NCBI GenBank assembly: GCA_000226015.1
Contig: JH154743.1
Span: forward strand, 216,005 to 236,325
Direction: 5' to 3'
From: Mnemiopsis leidyi
Lineage: Eukaryota > Ctenophora > Tentaculata > Lobata > Bolinopsidae
DNA: 20,321 nucleotides
Under the pieces are notes generated by a model. The model was not told where the DNA came from. It searched no databases and saw only the letters and a list, made by a program, of their open reading frames with translations. Positions 9,372-18,473 of this stretch are shown here, in pieces. Within the stretch, counting starts at the first letter, position 1. Every line of letters starts with the position of its first letter. A program made the translations under genes and the position numbers.

Positions 9372-11345
9372 TCAACTTCCCCGTGAAGAGGAACTCTTCC
9401 CCGAAGTCCTGATAAAGTCAACATCCACCAGAACTTCTTTCTTTTTATGCTGTTTGTACATGTGAGGTATTTTGAATTTCATTTCCGCAATAACCTCCAC
9501 ATTGAGTCCTCGACCCTCCATTCTCCTCAATATGAAGTCTCTTGTGGAAGTCTTGTGGAAGGAGTAAACAGCTCCAGAAAGAGTTACAACTGATAGCGCT
9601 CTGTCAAGGAACTTCATGTCAATACCCTCGTTGTTTTTCGTTCCAAAAGGGGGGTTCGTTATCACTGTGTCGAATTTGAAGTCTGGCCTGGAATGGTTCG
9701 GAGAAGTGGACAGGGACAGGTACAAGAGCATGGAGACGCAACTCGTAAACAAAAGACAGGACTTGCCCATTTCAATAATAATATTCAAATGATCAAACGT
9801 GATTGCCATTGGATGTCGGTGCTATTAAAATATAGAAAGTGAAATACTCCAAACTTAAGTGAAACGAGGTTAAATCAAACCACGCACATTCTACACTTAC
9901 ACTGCGAGGTTTTTACTTTCTAACAACAGTACTGAGGCCAGATACTTTGTGCAACCGATTCCTCAACGGTTGGAAGTTGGTTGCTACACCAACGGTTCTC
10001 AACACCACATAATAACACTTAAACAATGGCACTTTGCTTGAGTAATTACAGATTGTATTAAGTACATGGACTAGCTAACTTCACGTGGAAACATTATTGT
10101 AGAAATGTAGGTAGAAATTTTGAATATTTGGCCCACTCCCGAGTGTCACGGTCAAATGGTCGATAATTTTTGATCGTGTCCATAGTTAAAACTTCTAAAT
10201 TACATATTCAATATATTTTCCATAAACATGGCCAAGATCCAAAATTTTCATGGTGAAATGGTAAATCAAACTCCAATCACGAAATCTTACAATAAAATAT
10301 TCATTTTGAACCTGACCATGTGAAAAATTCCGGAATGTCAGGGGCCATGGCGAAATTTGTTAACCATAGTGAAAACTGTACGGCGCCATGGTCTAGTCTC
10401 AAGTTGCGGCCTATTTCAGGCTGCTGCTTCACGCACCAGGGCTAGGCAAGGTTAACTATTATCATGGTCATGGTCAGTGCCTCCACCCGGAATATTACAG
10501 GGCGGTTTTGATATTTGGATTGCTCCTTATCGCTTATGTAGAACATTTTAGGTATAGTGATCATAATCATAATTAACTAATATCGATATTTATCAAAAAA
10601 GATCATAACTTTGTTTCATATTATTATTTTGCATAACTTCTTTTTTGATCAATATTTTTATGACGACCCTGTAGTTGGAGAAATCTAATTAAGAGTTAAG
10701 AAATGTTTATGAAAATTCGCCTTTGTGGAAGAGTTAGAAAAGAGAACAAGGATGACACAGTGAAAGTGATTGGATAACCTTTGAAAACATTCACTGGGGA
10801 AATGAAACATTCTATACTTCAATATTATATAAAGTTGTTGTACCTGAGAAGATCTGATGTCACATCTCCTTGAATGATATCAATATTATCGATCTCAAAC
10901 TCGCTAACGTTATCCTGTAAATCCCCAATAGCGTCGGAGTCCAGTTCTACTGATGTCACACTGCCAGCACCGAGCATTGAGCTTCCTGTAATATCAGGGG
11001 TCGAAGTTTGCTAAGTGTCTAAATTTTCATGTTTTATTGTGTTCTGTCAAGCGTTGTAACTAAGCTAAGTTTCCAAACAGAAATCAACTGAAGATGAAAA
11101 TAAAACCGAACCACCTCCTCCACCTCCACAGAAACAAAGTTGACGCACCTACCGATACTGAGAACTCCACATCCTGCACCCAGATCCAATACAATCTTGT
11201 CTTGCAAGTCCCCGAAGCTGCTTTCCATCGTGTAAAGAACAGAGGCGGCTAAGTGAGAGTCTGTGGCGTACTGCTCCAGTTCTAACTTGGGACTAGAGAA
11301 CTGGTTTACCTCTTCCAGGTAGCATTCCAACTGCTTCCTCTTCAT
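9372..11345 (-). CDS. METTL5: METTL5, 18S rRNA adenine-N6 methyltransferase
   Basis: Three coding exons: 11153-11345, 10844-10985, 9372-9687. Together they make 651 bases, 216 residues plus stop, against 209 in human METTL5. Junction phases (1, then 2) agree and all four sites are GT-AG. The N-terminal segment (LEEVNQFSSPKLELEQYATD) tracks the human protein. The SAM-binding motif I is DLGAGCGVLSIG at residues 54-65. The catalytic motif NPPF is at 123-126, followed by GTKNNEGIDMKFL. The C-terminal part keeps HKTSTRD and the HKKK motif. METTL5 with TRMT112 makes the single m6A in the 3' part of 18S rRNA; this is known for the family, and all key residues seen here suggest an active enzyme. The gene lies directly downstream of NOL6 on the same strand. 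The first intron is 167 bases, the second 1,156. Confidence 0.95.
9688..10843 (-). other. METTL5 intron 2 (1,156 bases)
   Basis: The second intron of METTL5 begins with GTACAA and ends CATTCCAG. It is the longest intron fully inside the window apart from none larger. No conserved exon or ORF is seen in it. Around 10230-10390 short related strings recur (CATGGTGAAA, CATGGCGAAA, CATAGTGAAA), which may be decayed repeat DNA. Confidence 0.6.
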
Positions 11346-11807
11346 TTAGCTTTAGGAAATTAAATGTCATGCCAGTTAGGAGAAGTTATTGCTATAATTC
11401 TGCAACTAAAAACATACTAAAATTCTAAATTAATGATTTGACTTTGATAGAAGTCGATAAAGAGACGGGAATAAGGACGCGAACTTTAAGGTCGAGATAA
11501 AATAATAAGTTATAAAAGAAATAGAGTGAAGTTAATAAAACCCATAAAAACGACAATCAATAGACATCGTGTTGTCAAAAACGTGTGGTTCTCTTCTCGT
11601 TGACATAAAAATTTAGCTTCACTTTCCGTGACAGTGTAAGACAACCAGTAGAGTGAATGAAAAGGATGAGCCAATAGCAAAGTGTACCAATACCAAGGTA
11701 CAATTGATTGCTTAAACTTTCTCAGCATTCCCTATAAAATTCGTCCACTTTGCAGAATTTGTCTTACAGGATATCCTATACAACAAGAACCACGTATTCA
11801 TAGACTG
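11346..11807. other. NOL6 to METTL5 spacer
   Basis: The 462 bases hold the 3' UTR of NOL6 and the 5' region of METTL5. No canonical minus-strand AATAAA or TATA box was recognised. Just before the METTL5 ATG the minus strand reads TTTCCTAAAG then CTAAATG, which could pass for a weak splice acceptor. Confidence 0.5.
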
Positions 11808-14800
11808 CTACATCTCAAGATTAACGACTTCTATGTTACTGACCAGACCTTTTCCCATCAGATCAAAGTCTGACAACATGACGTCCAGGTTATCTTTAAC
11901 TTTTCCACTCTCCGTCCTAACTTTTGCCATGGAGCCGTTAACAGTAAACTTGACCTCGCTGTTCTCAGCTCGCTTTAGTACCACCCCAACCTCACTGGGC
12001 GCATATCTGTTGTACAAGAAGAGACAGAGGTGCCCATACGCGCTGGTCAGCTCCTCCACGTAGAGACGCACAGGCTCAAACTCCACCACTGGGAAGTGGG
12101 AGCTCTTCGCGTGGTGCTCCCGAGGTTGGGAGGTCACGAACCTCCCTGTTTTGTTACGTGCTAGATGAATAATAACGTTGTAGGATGTCACATTTGGCTC
12201 AAAGATAGAATCGAGAGGGCTGCTTTTTGCCTTCCCAGCCAAGTGCTTTAGGATGTTAAGAGAGGATTTAGCCGGTGAATCTCGGGTCAAATCTGATAGT
12301 TCGTTCTGAGGGCAGACTATGCAGGCATCAGGGTAGGAGCTTCGGGTATTCATGAAGTTTTTGTATACTTCCAACGTTTCTGAGCTCAGCTCGTCGTTGA
12401 AGTTGATGATTAGTGGGTAGAGGTTCCAGTCAAATGACGAGAGGAAGGATAAAACTCTAAGAAAGGCTGAAGTCGCAGTCTGTGGAGTTGAGTTGTGAGC
12501 AGAACGGAAAATGTAGGCTACAACAAGCTCGCAGAAAATATCAGAGATGTAATTAGAAAGGCAGTGACAGGCAACCCACCGTTTAAAGAACCGAACAGTC
12601 AGAGGATAAGCAGAGTGCTTGAGACTGAGACTGGTTAAATGGGAAGATACATGAGGCAGGGTGACGGTTTGTACTTTGAGCTGAGCACCAGAACACGGCA
12701 CCCAGAAGGAAATGTTGCTGGCTCTAAGCTTCTCTTCTTTTGGAACTAAGAATCTGAGTCGGAAGATAAAACCGTTCCGTGCAATGTCAATATAGTTGAT
12801 GTTAACTTTTGCGGATATGTGCATACTCTCTAGCTCTTCCTTAAGAGCCAGGTAAAATGCAGCTTTCAGACGCAGAATACCTCTCACATCCTCTGGCCAC
12901 TTGCCGCTCAGTTCAAAGTGGCATACAATTTCGTGGGCTTTTACAAAAGGCGGGCTCGGTTTGTTGAAATCAAGCCCGGTTTCTTTCCTGGCTCTTTCCA
13001 CCTGATATTCCGCTTGGGGGAACAGGTCGGTATTTCGTAAAACAGGAGAAACTCCTAAAACTGATGTTATAGTAAGTGGTATCTTTGAGCATTTTCTCAA
13101 AATCTTGCTCAGCTCGGAGAATGTTTTGATAATTTTCTGGGCCTGCTCCTCGCCGTCTCCCTCGTAATACTCCCTCCCAACTATCTTCCCACTTTCGAAC
13201 TTGAGCTCCTGTACCGAATCACTAGCAACGCCAGCATGGCGGTTTAGTGTGTGTTGGGTTATCTGAGTAAGAATACTTCGACGTTCTTGAGCACTCTTTC
13301 CGTTCCAAACCACAGCTTGCACAATAGAGCCGTCCTGGAATCTCCTTAAGTTACTTTTATCTCCCCAAAACTCTTTAAAAGTTTTAGCCTCCACTGTGTC
13401 TGCTGAAGGGCCTCTGTCGACAACTCTTGTCCAGTTGCTCTGTTCAATACTGAGACCTATCAGAACTAACTCTGGTCTGTTCGGGGCAGATTTCCGCGAC
13501 CAAGGTTCAGACAATTCGTACTCAATCTTAATCTCTTTGACTCTGTCCCCATATGCCTTGCACAAAATGTCCTTGATGTGGTCGATAAATCCACGAAATT
13601 GAACACCGCAATATTGGAGCGAGCAATCAGGCAGGGTGGCGTCTGGGATGTGAACTTTGTAAACAACATCATACAGATCAAACAAGGAGGAAACTTTTTC
13701 AGTCAAGACAGAAATAAAATTGTTGTGATCTCTTGACTCCAACAACTTGGTGATTACTTGGCTATGACGTGCTAGTTCTTTCAGAGACACGATATCTGTA
13801 TTGTAACACACATTTGCAGAAGTATCAATAAACAATCCAAACTGTCCAGCATTATTAGTGGGATCTCCTACGATGATACCAGCTGTAATAGCAGAAACAA
13901 AGTTAGACGACAGAAAATTCCAGAACTGTTTACAGACTGTCAGGGTGTCCATTTCAGAGGAGACAAGTCCAGAGAGATTCAGATGAAGTAAAATAGTAGT
14001 TATTATGTGCCCAGATATTCCACCACATTTCCTTTTGCACCAGAACTTAAGGATGGTCAAGGCTTGCTTTAGACTAAGCGAGTTTTCAACAACCGTCAAG
14101 AAATCAACATACTGAACTGAATAAATGTCAGTAAGAATGGAATTGTTGTAATAAGGAGTGTGTACTTCTGCACATGCTACCCCTTCATCGTAGACCTTAT
14201 CAGGGCGAACAGCATTTCTGTCATGGTTCAGTAAAGATGATTTGAAGACGCAGCCTGATGGTATCAGGTTAAAGGAATCGCCAGATTTACTTTTAACGTG
14301 AAGAACTGGTTTGAGGACATCTTTGTTGAAATATTTGAATTTTATCGCTGAAACTAAGTCACATTTCATCAATTTTGGGATCAAATGCATGAGAAACAAA
14401 GTCCTTTTCACAAGGTAGCGTCCATTCAAGTAATCTTTTGGTTCACAGAAGCTCTCAGGAAGTCGTATAAGCAAGTCGGACGTTAGACTAGATTTCAAAT
14501 GAGTACCTGTCCTGACTCCTCCTACATTCACAACGTCTACTGGTGGTAGAAACTTGAAATTTCCATTAGGGATCTTGATCTCTTGAGGAAGAGGCCAAAC
14601 GGATTTCTTGCTCCTGAAAGAATCGTGAGCTTCGGCGATCGTTTTCTTCTTGGAAGGCTTTATGCTAAGCAAACAATCTCTAATCTGGTCTGCGGAAGCA
14701 GAGTGGGTCTGATTTATACCAGAAAACAGCTCTTCGAGTTGGGATTTGATGAAATCGTCCGTTGTGTAACCCAATAGACTGTCTTCGTCTAACTTCTGCT

Positions 14801-14819
14801 TTTTATTTTTGGGCTGCAT
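11808..14819 (-). CDS. NOL6: NOL6 (Nrap/Utp22), SSU processome protein, single coding exon
   Basis: A 1,003-codon ORF without introns, somewhat shorter than human NOL6 (about 1,146). The N-terminus is basic (MQPKNKKQK), a probable nuclear signal. From about residue 70 the Nrap nucleotidyltransferase-like fold begins, with NVGGVRTGTHLKSSLTSDLL and then FCEPKDYLNGRYLVKRTLFL. The middle shows FKEFWGDKSNLRRFQDGSIV, a highly conserved Nrap signature. The C-terminus includes YAPSEVGVVLKR and LSDFDLMGKGLV, which align with the human end. In yeast Utp22 binds Rrp7 and casein kinase II in the UTP-C complex for early 18S rRNA processing in the nucleolus. The start ATG sits one base after an acceptor-like TTAATTTTAG, so a 5' UTR intron is possible. 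Intronless coding in an intron-rich neighbourhood is unusual. Confidence 0.96.
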   Translation of the reverse strand: MQPKNKKQKLDEDSLLGYTTDDFIKSQLEELFSGINQTHSASADQIRDCLLSIKPSKKKTIAEAHDSFRSKKSVWPLPQEIKIPNGNFKFLPPVDVVNVGGVRTGTHLKSSLTSDLLIRLPESFCEPKDYLNGRYLVKRTLFLMHLIPKLMKCDLVSAIKFKYFNKDVLKPVLHVKSKSGDSFNLIPSGCVFKSSLLNHDRNAVRPDKVYDEGVACAEVHTPYYNNSILTDIYSVQYVDFLTVVENSLSLKQALTILKFWCKRKCGGISGHIITTILLHLNLSGLVSSEMDTLTVCKQFWNFLSSNFVSAITAGIIVGDPTNNAGQFGLFIDTSANVCYNTDIVSLKELARHSQVITKLLESRDHNNFISVLTEKVSSLFDLYDVVYKVHIPDATLPDCSLQYCGVQFRGFIDHIKDILCKAYGDRVKEIKIEYELSEPWSRKSAPNRPELVLIGLSIEQSNWTRVVDRGPSADTVEAKTFKEFWGDKSNLRRFQDGSIVQAVVWNGKSAQERRSILTQITQHTLNRHAGVASDSVQELKFESGKIVGREYYEGDGEEQAQKIIKTFSELSKILRKCSKIPLTITSVLGVSPVLRNTDLFPQAEYQVERARKETGLDFNKPSPPFVKAHEIVCHFELSGKWPEDVRGILRLKAAFYLALKEELESMHISAKVNINYIDIARNGFIFRLRFLVPKEEKLRASNISFWVPCSGAQLKVQTVTLPHVSSHLTSLSLKHSAYPLTVRFFKRWVACHCLSNYISDIFCELVVAYIFRSAHNSTPQTATSAFLRVLSFLSSFDWNLYPLIINFNDELSSETLEVYKNFMNTRSSYPDACIVCPQNELSDLTRDSPAKSSLNILKHLAGKAKSSPLDSIFEPNVTSYNVIIHLARNKTGRFVTSQPREHHAKSSHFPVVEFEPVRLYVEELTSAYGHLCLFLYNRYAPSEVGVVLKRAENSEVKFTVNGSMAKVRTESGKVKDNLDVMLSDFDLMGKGLVSNIEVVNLEM

Positions 14820-14845
14820 CCTAAAATTAATAAATTAGTTATTAG
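14818..14845 (-). promoter_or_regulatory. Acceptor-like site directly before the NOL6 ATG
   Basis: On the minus strand CTAATAACTAATTTATT is followed by AATTTTAG, then G and the ATG. Two CTAAT-type branch-point candidates and a T-rich tract before AG make a convincing 3' splice site. It could end a 5' UTR intron or receive a spliced leader. Chance is possible in AT-rich DNA. Confidence 0.45.
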
Positions 14846-15522
14846 ATTTATTTAAATGAAAATAGCTAGGAATAGGATTAATAATCGAAATAGGCAAGAT
14901 AGCCAGTCCTGTGCGGCCTAAAAGCCGCGCATTTCAAGTGGGAGAGGCAATGTACTACCAAGCATAATTATGTTCGGCTTTCGCGCCAGTCGTTTAAGAT
15001 ATGCTCACGTAGCATCTTATTGGCCGCAATGTTGACTGGCAGTAAGACAAGCAACATATTTTACTACTCGAGCTTGGCGCTTGCAAGCGTCTTATACACT
15101 GGCAAGACAAGATCATTTTGAGAATAAAACGAGATAAGATAGTAAAAATATAATCAATACAAATTCACCAAAACAAATCATAAACATAGTTCAATTAAAT
15201 GGCTTGCTTAAGATTTTAGGTCAATTATGAAATGTTATATTCATTCATCAACATTTTAAAATTTTCGCATTCAACAAACAGATGATACTTTATCACCTGA
15301 TGAAATGAACAATTCGCTCTGAAATTTTGTGACTAATAATAAGTCTACCTATTACATTCATAGGAAGAAAGACTACCATATTAAGAACGTGTAATATATC
15401 AATCTCATCATTATCAGAGACATGCAAAAGGAAATCATTTATTAGCAATTGTCAAATACCATTACAATATACGTAAAAACTACTTTAAACTTCAATTTCA
15501 AGTACAATATCAAAACTAAACC
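14820..15522. other. TMEM170 3' flank and NOL6 upstream region
   Basis: This 703-base spacer carries the TMEM170 polyadenylation signal at 15438-15443. Nearer to NOL6 it holds a more GC-rich block (14910-15110). That block includes a hairpin GCGGC-CTAAAA-GCCGC at 14913-14928, a minus-strand CCAAT core at 15019-15023 and a perfect 12-bp palindrome CGCTTGCAAGCG at 15078-15089. The block is the likely NOL6 promoter. No coding sequence was recognised. Confidence 0.5.
15438..15443 (-). terminator. Candidate polyadenylation signal of TMEM170
   Basis: TTTATT on the plus strand gives AATAAA on the minus strand, 80 bases after the TMEM170 stop codon at 15523. The distance is typical for a short 3' UTR. 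Confidence 0.55.
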
Positions 15523-16907
15523 TCAGAGAGTAACATAAATTCTGGAAACTGCCACTAACGTGTATACAATAGTCTGTCCTACCCCCCACAAAAACGCATC
15601 CAGAGAGGACATCGGAAAATCTGCAGATTTATAAACAAACACTATCACTGCACCTGAAAATTGAAAGATTAAAAAATGAAAATATTTTGATATGTAATAC
15701 ATCATCGACATTAGAATGCAATGCACGAGTAAATTTTTCGTGAAATATTGTGCTGCAAAATAGTTGGCAATTTTGTCCGGTGTCGATGCAACAATATGAC
15801 AACATTATGACAACATTAAGACAACAATATGACAACATTATGACAACATTAAGACCACAATATGACAACATTATGACAACAAAGAAAAATAAGACAACAA
15901 ACCACAAAACAACATTAAGACAACATTAAGACAACAATTAAGGGTTAGGGTAGGTAGGGTTAGGGTTAGGATTAAGTTAGTTTTTCACAAAATAATTGGC
16001 AAAGTTTTGTTGACTTAATCAATTTTGTTGTCTTAATGTTGTTATATTGTTGATTTAAACGAATTTGTTTTTTAATTGTTGTCATAATGTTGTCATATTG
16101 TTGCATCGACACCGGACAAAATTCCCAAATAGTTCTTACTCACTAGTGATAGTTCCTGCAAAGAGTGGAGTAAAGAACCCTGCGATGATAAAGGAGGGTA
16201 GCGCGTAGACAGCTATAGGATGTCCTCCTAAACTATACCAAGCCAGCAGGCCCGATACAAAGTGGATCACCAAACTTGACACCAGACACCAGACAAATAC
16301 CTCCCTCCACATATCTGCAAAGTTAAATAGTTTATCTTCACTTTTAATGTTTCACTTTCACTTTTAAATAATTTATCTTCACTTTTAATGTTTCACTTTC
16401 AAGTTTGGAAAAGTTAAATAGTTTATCTTCCACTTTTAATGTTTCACTTTCAAGTTTGGAAAAGTTAAATAGTTTATCTTCACTTTCAATGTTTTACTTT
16501 CAAGTTTGGAAAAGTTAAATAGTTTATCTTCACTTTTAATGTTTCACTTTCAAGTTTGGAAAAGTTAAATAGTTTATCTTCACTTTTAATGTTTCACTTT
16601 CAAGTTTGGAAAAGTTAAATAGTTTATCTTCACTTTTAATGTTTCACTTTCAAGTTTGGAAAAGTTAAATAGTTTATCTTCACTTTTAATGTTTCACTTT
16701 CAAGTTTGGAAAAGTAATCAAGATGAATAGAAGAGCTTCACTATTTCACAACACAGAAAATCGCAGATATAAAGAAGCAGCAGTACTCCTATAAAAAGGG
16801 GCGATTCCCTCAGCGAAAAAATAGGGGCAGAACCCCAGTTAACCGTAGGAAGTGTCAAAGGTTTCTCCTCCTCCAGTAAGTCGAATGTTGATGTCTGTCC
16901 AACCCAT
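15523..16907 (-). CDS. TMEM170: TMEM170 family membrane protein, three exons
   Basis: Coding exons 16844-16907, 16144-16314 and 15523-15653 give 121 residues, close to human TMEM170B (132) and TMEM170A (144). Phases agree (1, then 1). The first exon starts TCAAAATGGG and ends with a non-consensus donor (GTTAAC), so it is the weakest part. Three hydrophobic segments are seen at about 27-47, 56-85 and 99-118. The family signature is clear: MWREVFVWCLVSSL matches the MWYGVFLWALVSSL of TMEM170A. TSAVIVFVYKSA and LWGVGQTIVYTLVAVSRIYV match its C-terminal half. Human TMEM170A shapes ER sheets and the nuclear envelope; which paralogue role applies here is unknown. Both introns are filled with repeats. 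Confidence 0.93.
15773..16119. mobile_element. TIR element with TTAGGG-like core in TMEM170 intron 2
   Basis: The left end TTGTCCGGTGTCGATGCAAC and the right end GTTGCATCGACACCGGACAA are perfect inverted repeats. The match continues inward through a run of TATGACAACATTATGACAAC-type units. AATT flanks both sides (15769-15772, 16120-16123), a candidate 4-bp target duplication, though AATT is itself a palindrome. Inner arms consist of diverged ACAACATTA(T/A)G units. The centre (15939-15975) holds TTAGGG repeats with interruptions. There is no coding capacity, so it is a non-autonomous element of 347 bases. It fills most of the intron 15654-16143. Confidence 0.85.
15939..15975 (+). repeat. Interstitial TTAGGG-like repeat
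   Basis: The sequence reads AAGGGTTAGGGTAGGTAGGG followed by TTAGGGTTAGGATTAAG: about four to five TTAGGG units, two of them shortened or altered. It lies at the centre of the TIR element at 15773-16119. Confidence 0.85.
16319..16715 (+). repeat. 50-bp tandem array in TMEM170 intron 1
   Basis: About eight copies of a 50-bp unit starting AAAGTTAAATAGTTTATCTT. The copies beginning at 16511, 16561, 16611 and 16661 are nearly identical (the last loses its edge at about 16715). Those nearer the exon are shortened or carry changes such as an extra C and TTTCAATGTTTTAC. The first copy begins four bases from the splice acceptor of exon 2. Confidence 0.93.
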
Positions 16908-17884
16908 TTTGAGTAAAGTTTGTAACGGTCGGCTCGGTCAGAATCGGTGAAGACAAAATATATCTATAGTCTTTTTCAGATATTTACATCACTGTTTCTA
17001 ATTAAGGAGATAAGAGATTATAATAAGAAGATCATCTTTATCAAATCATAGGGAGCAAGATAAAGCAAACGGCTACATATTAAATAGTGACCAATCCTTT
17101 TAAAATTGATATTTTAGAATATCATTTTTCAGGCCAAGTATTGAATGATAAGGGCTTCATTTTTAAAACTGATAAGTTAAGATGACAGTAAACAACGCCC
17201 AGTTATCGCACAGAATGAAAGTGGTTTTTGACACACGATAGGAACACAAACACACACAAAAGCTCCAACTCACCACTCAGCCACTCATTTGTAACACAAC
17301 ACTGCGTAGTAGTGAGACTAAACGAAAAGACGAAACAGAGCAACATTCCTGACCACAGTGCAATGTATCGTTCAGAGGACAAACCATCATCTACTCGTGT
17401 TATAAAATTCGTTTAAATTCATTGGTAACCGTGGAATTAATATCTAAAGCAATTATATAGAAAATAGTTTCAAATTAATATGTACAAACAGGGCCATAAA
17501 GATAAAGAGCTTATGAGAATGAACAATTGGGAAAGTTAAGTATATAAGCAGACATCAGACATCGCAATTCATTAAAAGGGCTTCCTCCATGATTGAAAAA
17601 ATTAAAAATCTATGACTTTTCACAAAAAGTTGTGCACTGTCATACGCCTGCAGTTTAAAAACGCTTATGTATCTATAAAACACGCACACTCATTTTTGCA
17701 GTGTCACGCTGGCACTTTTCCACGCATTGCCGTGTCAAATTACAATACAGCCGTTGTATACTTCCCACGCTCCCAGCTTGATTATAACGATTCAAACTGA
17801 CAAACTCAATCGCACATTCCACAGCACACCGTATCAATGTATCATACACACTGTTTGACACGGAGCTAATTTGAAACTTAACTG

Positions 17885-18021
17885 CCCAATGCGCAACTCT
17901 CGCCCTAATTACGTGACAAGACGTCACGATCTGTTGCGCCAATCACGAACAAGGATCACGCGCTTCTCTCCAATCAGAACACTGTTTTACATCACGTCAC
18001 AAACAGAGCAACCTAATTGGA
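17885..18021. promoter_or_regulatory. CCAAT/CRE-like motif cluster
   Basis: Within 140 bases are plus-strand CCAAT at 17886-17890, CCAATCA at 17939-17945 and 17970-17976, and a minus-strand CCAAT (CTAATTGGAC) near 18013-18021. There are also two ACGTCAC half-sites of the CREB/ATF type at 17921-17927 and 17994-18000. This looks like promoter DNA. The nearest downstream gene on the minus strand is TMEM170, about 1 kb away. It could instead be part of a repeat element. Confidence 0.35.
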
Positions 18022-18045
18022 CGTTATTTATTCGTGGTGTTTTAT

Positions 18046-18223
18046 ATAGAATAAAGACTTGCACTGGGAGCTTATCAAAAATAACACACTCCCTCGCTAC
18101 GCTCGGTCGTGTGTTATTTACGAATAATACACTCGCCATAGCTCGTGTATTATTCAAACATAACGAGCGCTACGCGCCCGTTATGTTATAAGATAATCCC
18201 CGGCGTGCGCATCTTTATTCTAT
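18046..18223. mobile_element. Foldback element with three consecutive hairpins
   Basis: The outer ends form an inverted repeat: ATAGAATAAAGA at 18046-18057 and TCTTTATTCTAT at 18212-18223. Inside are three perfect hairpins. The first has arms AAATAACACAC / GTGTGTTATTT (18079-18119). The second has GAATAATACAC / GTGTATTATTC (18122-18155). The third has AACATAACG / CGTTATGTT (18157-18187) with an inner GCGC-TAC-GCGC. Their loops resemble each other (CTCGCTACGCTCGG, CTCGCCATAGCTCG, AGCGCTACGCGCC). No ORF is present. Confidence 0.8.
18214..18219 (-). terminator. Candidate polyadenylation signal of EDC4
   Basis: TTTATT gives AATAAA on the minus strand, about 255 bases after the EDC4 stop codon. 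It falls inside the right terminal repeat of the foldback element at 18046-18223. No nearer canonical hexamer was seen on that strand. Confidence 0.35.
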
Positions 18224-18473
18224 CTATAAATGAAATAGACTAGAAGATACCGATATTATGATATTAGAATGACATAGGAATGTAAAACATATCTTACAAT
18301 TAATAGCTAAAGCTGTTTCCACGGTTTGCTGGAAATAAAGTTAATTCAAACTATAGGTTAATTGCCTGATAGCCTTACACAGTAAATAATTCGAAGACCT
18401 TAATGTTTTAAACAGGACCTTAGCCTTAAACGTTCAACAGATCGTAAACACGAACTCAAATTATTCACAGAGC

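Larger units (their letters stand above)
16908..18473. other. EDC4 to TMEM170 intergenic region
   Basis: About 1.57 kb. From 16908 to about 17600 it is AT-rich DNA with nothing recognised. At 17730-17739 and 17854-17863 is a spaced inverted repeat (CCGTGTCAAA / TTTGACACGG). A CCAAT/CRE-rich block lies at 17885-18021 and a foldback element at 18046-18223. The remaining 250 bases are the EDC4 3' flank. Several short ORFs here show no conserved protein. Confidence 0.55.

Noticed and set aside
15629..15907. Minus-strand 92-residue ORF with repeated VIMLSYC units
   Set aside because: It is the translation of the repeated arms of the TIR element at 15773-16119 running into the TMEM170 last exon in a wrong frame.
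15939..15975. Chromosome end or telomere fusion point
   Set aside because: The TTAGGG run is short, interrupted and centred in a transposon-like element inside an intron.
17871..18191. Plus-strand 106-residue ORF
   Set aside because: It runs through the CCAAT-rich block and the three hairpins of a foldback element; no protein family is recognised.
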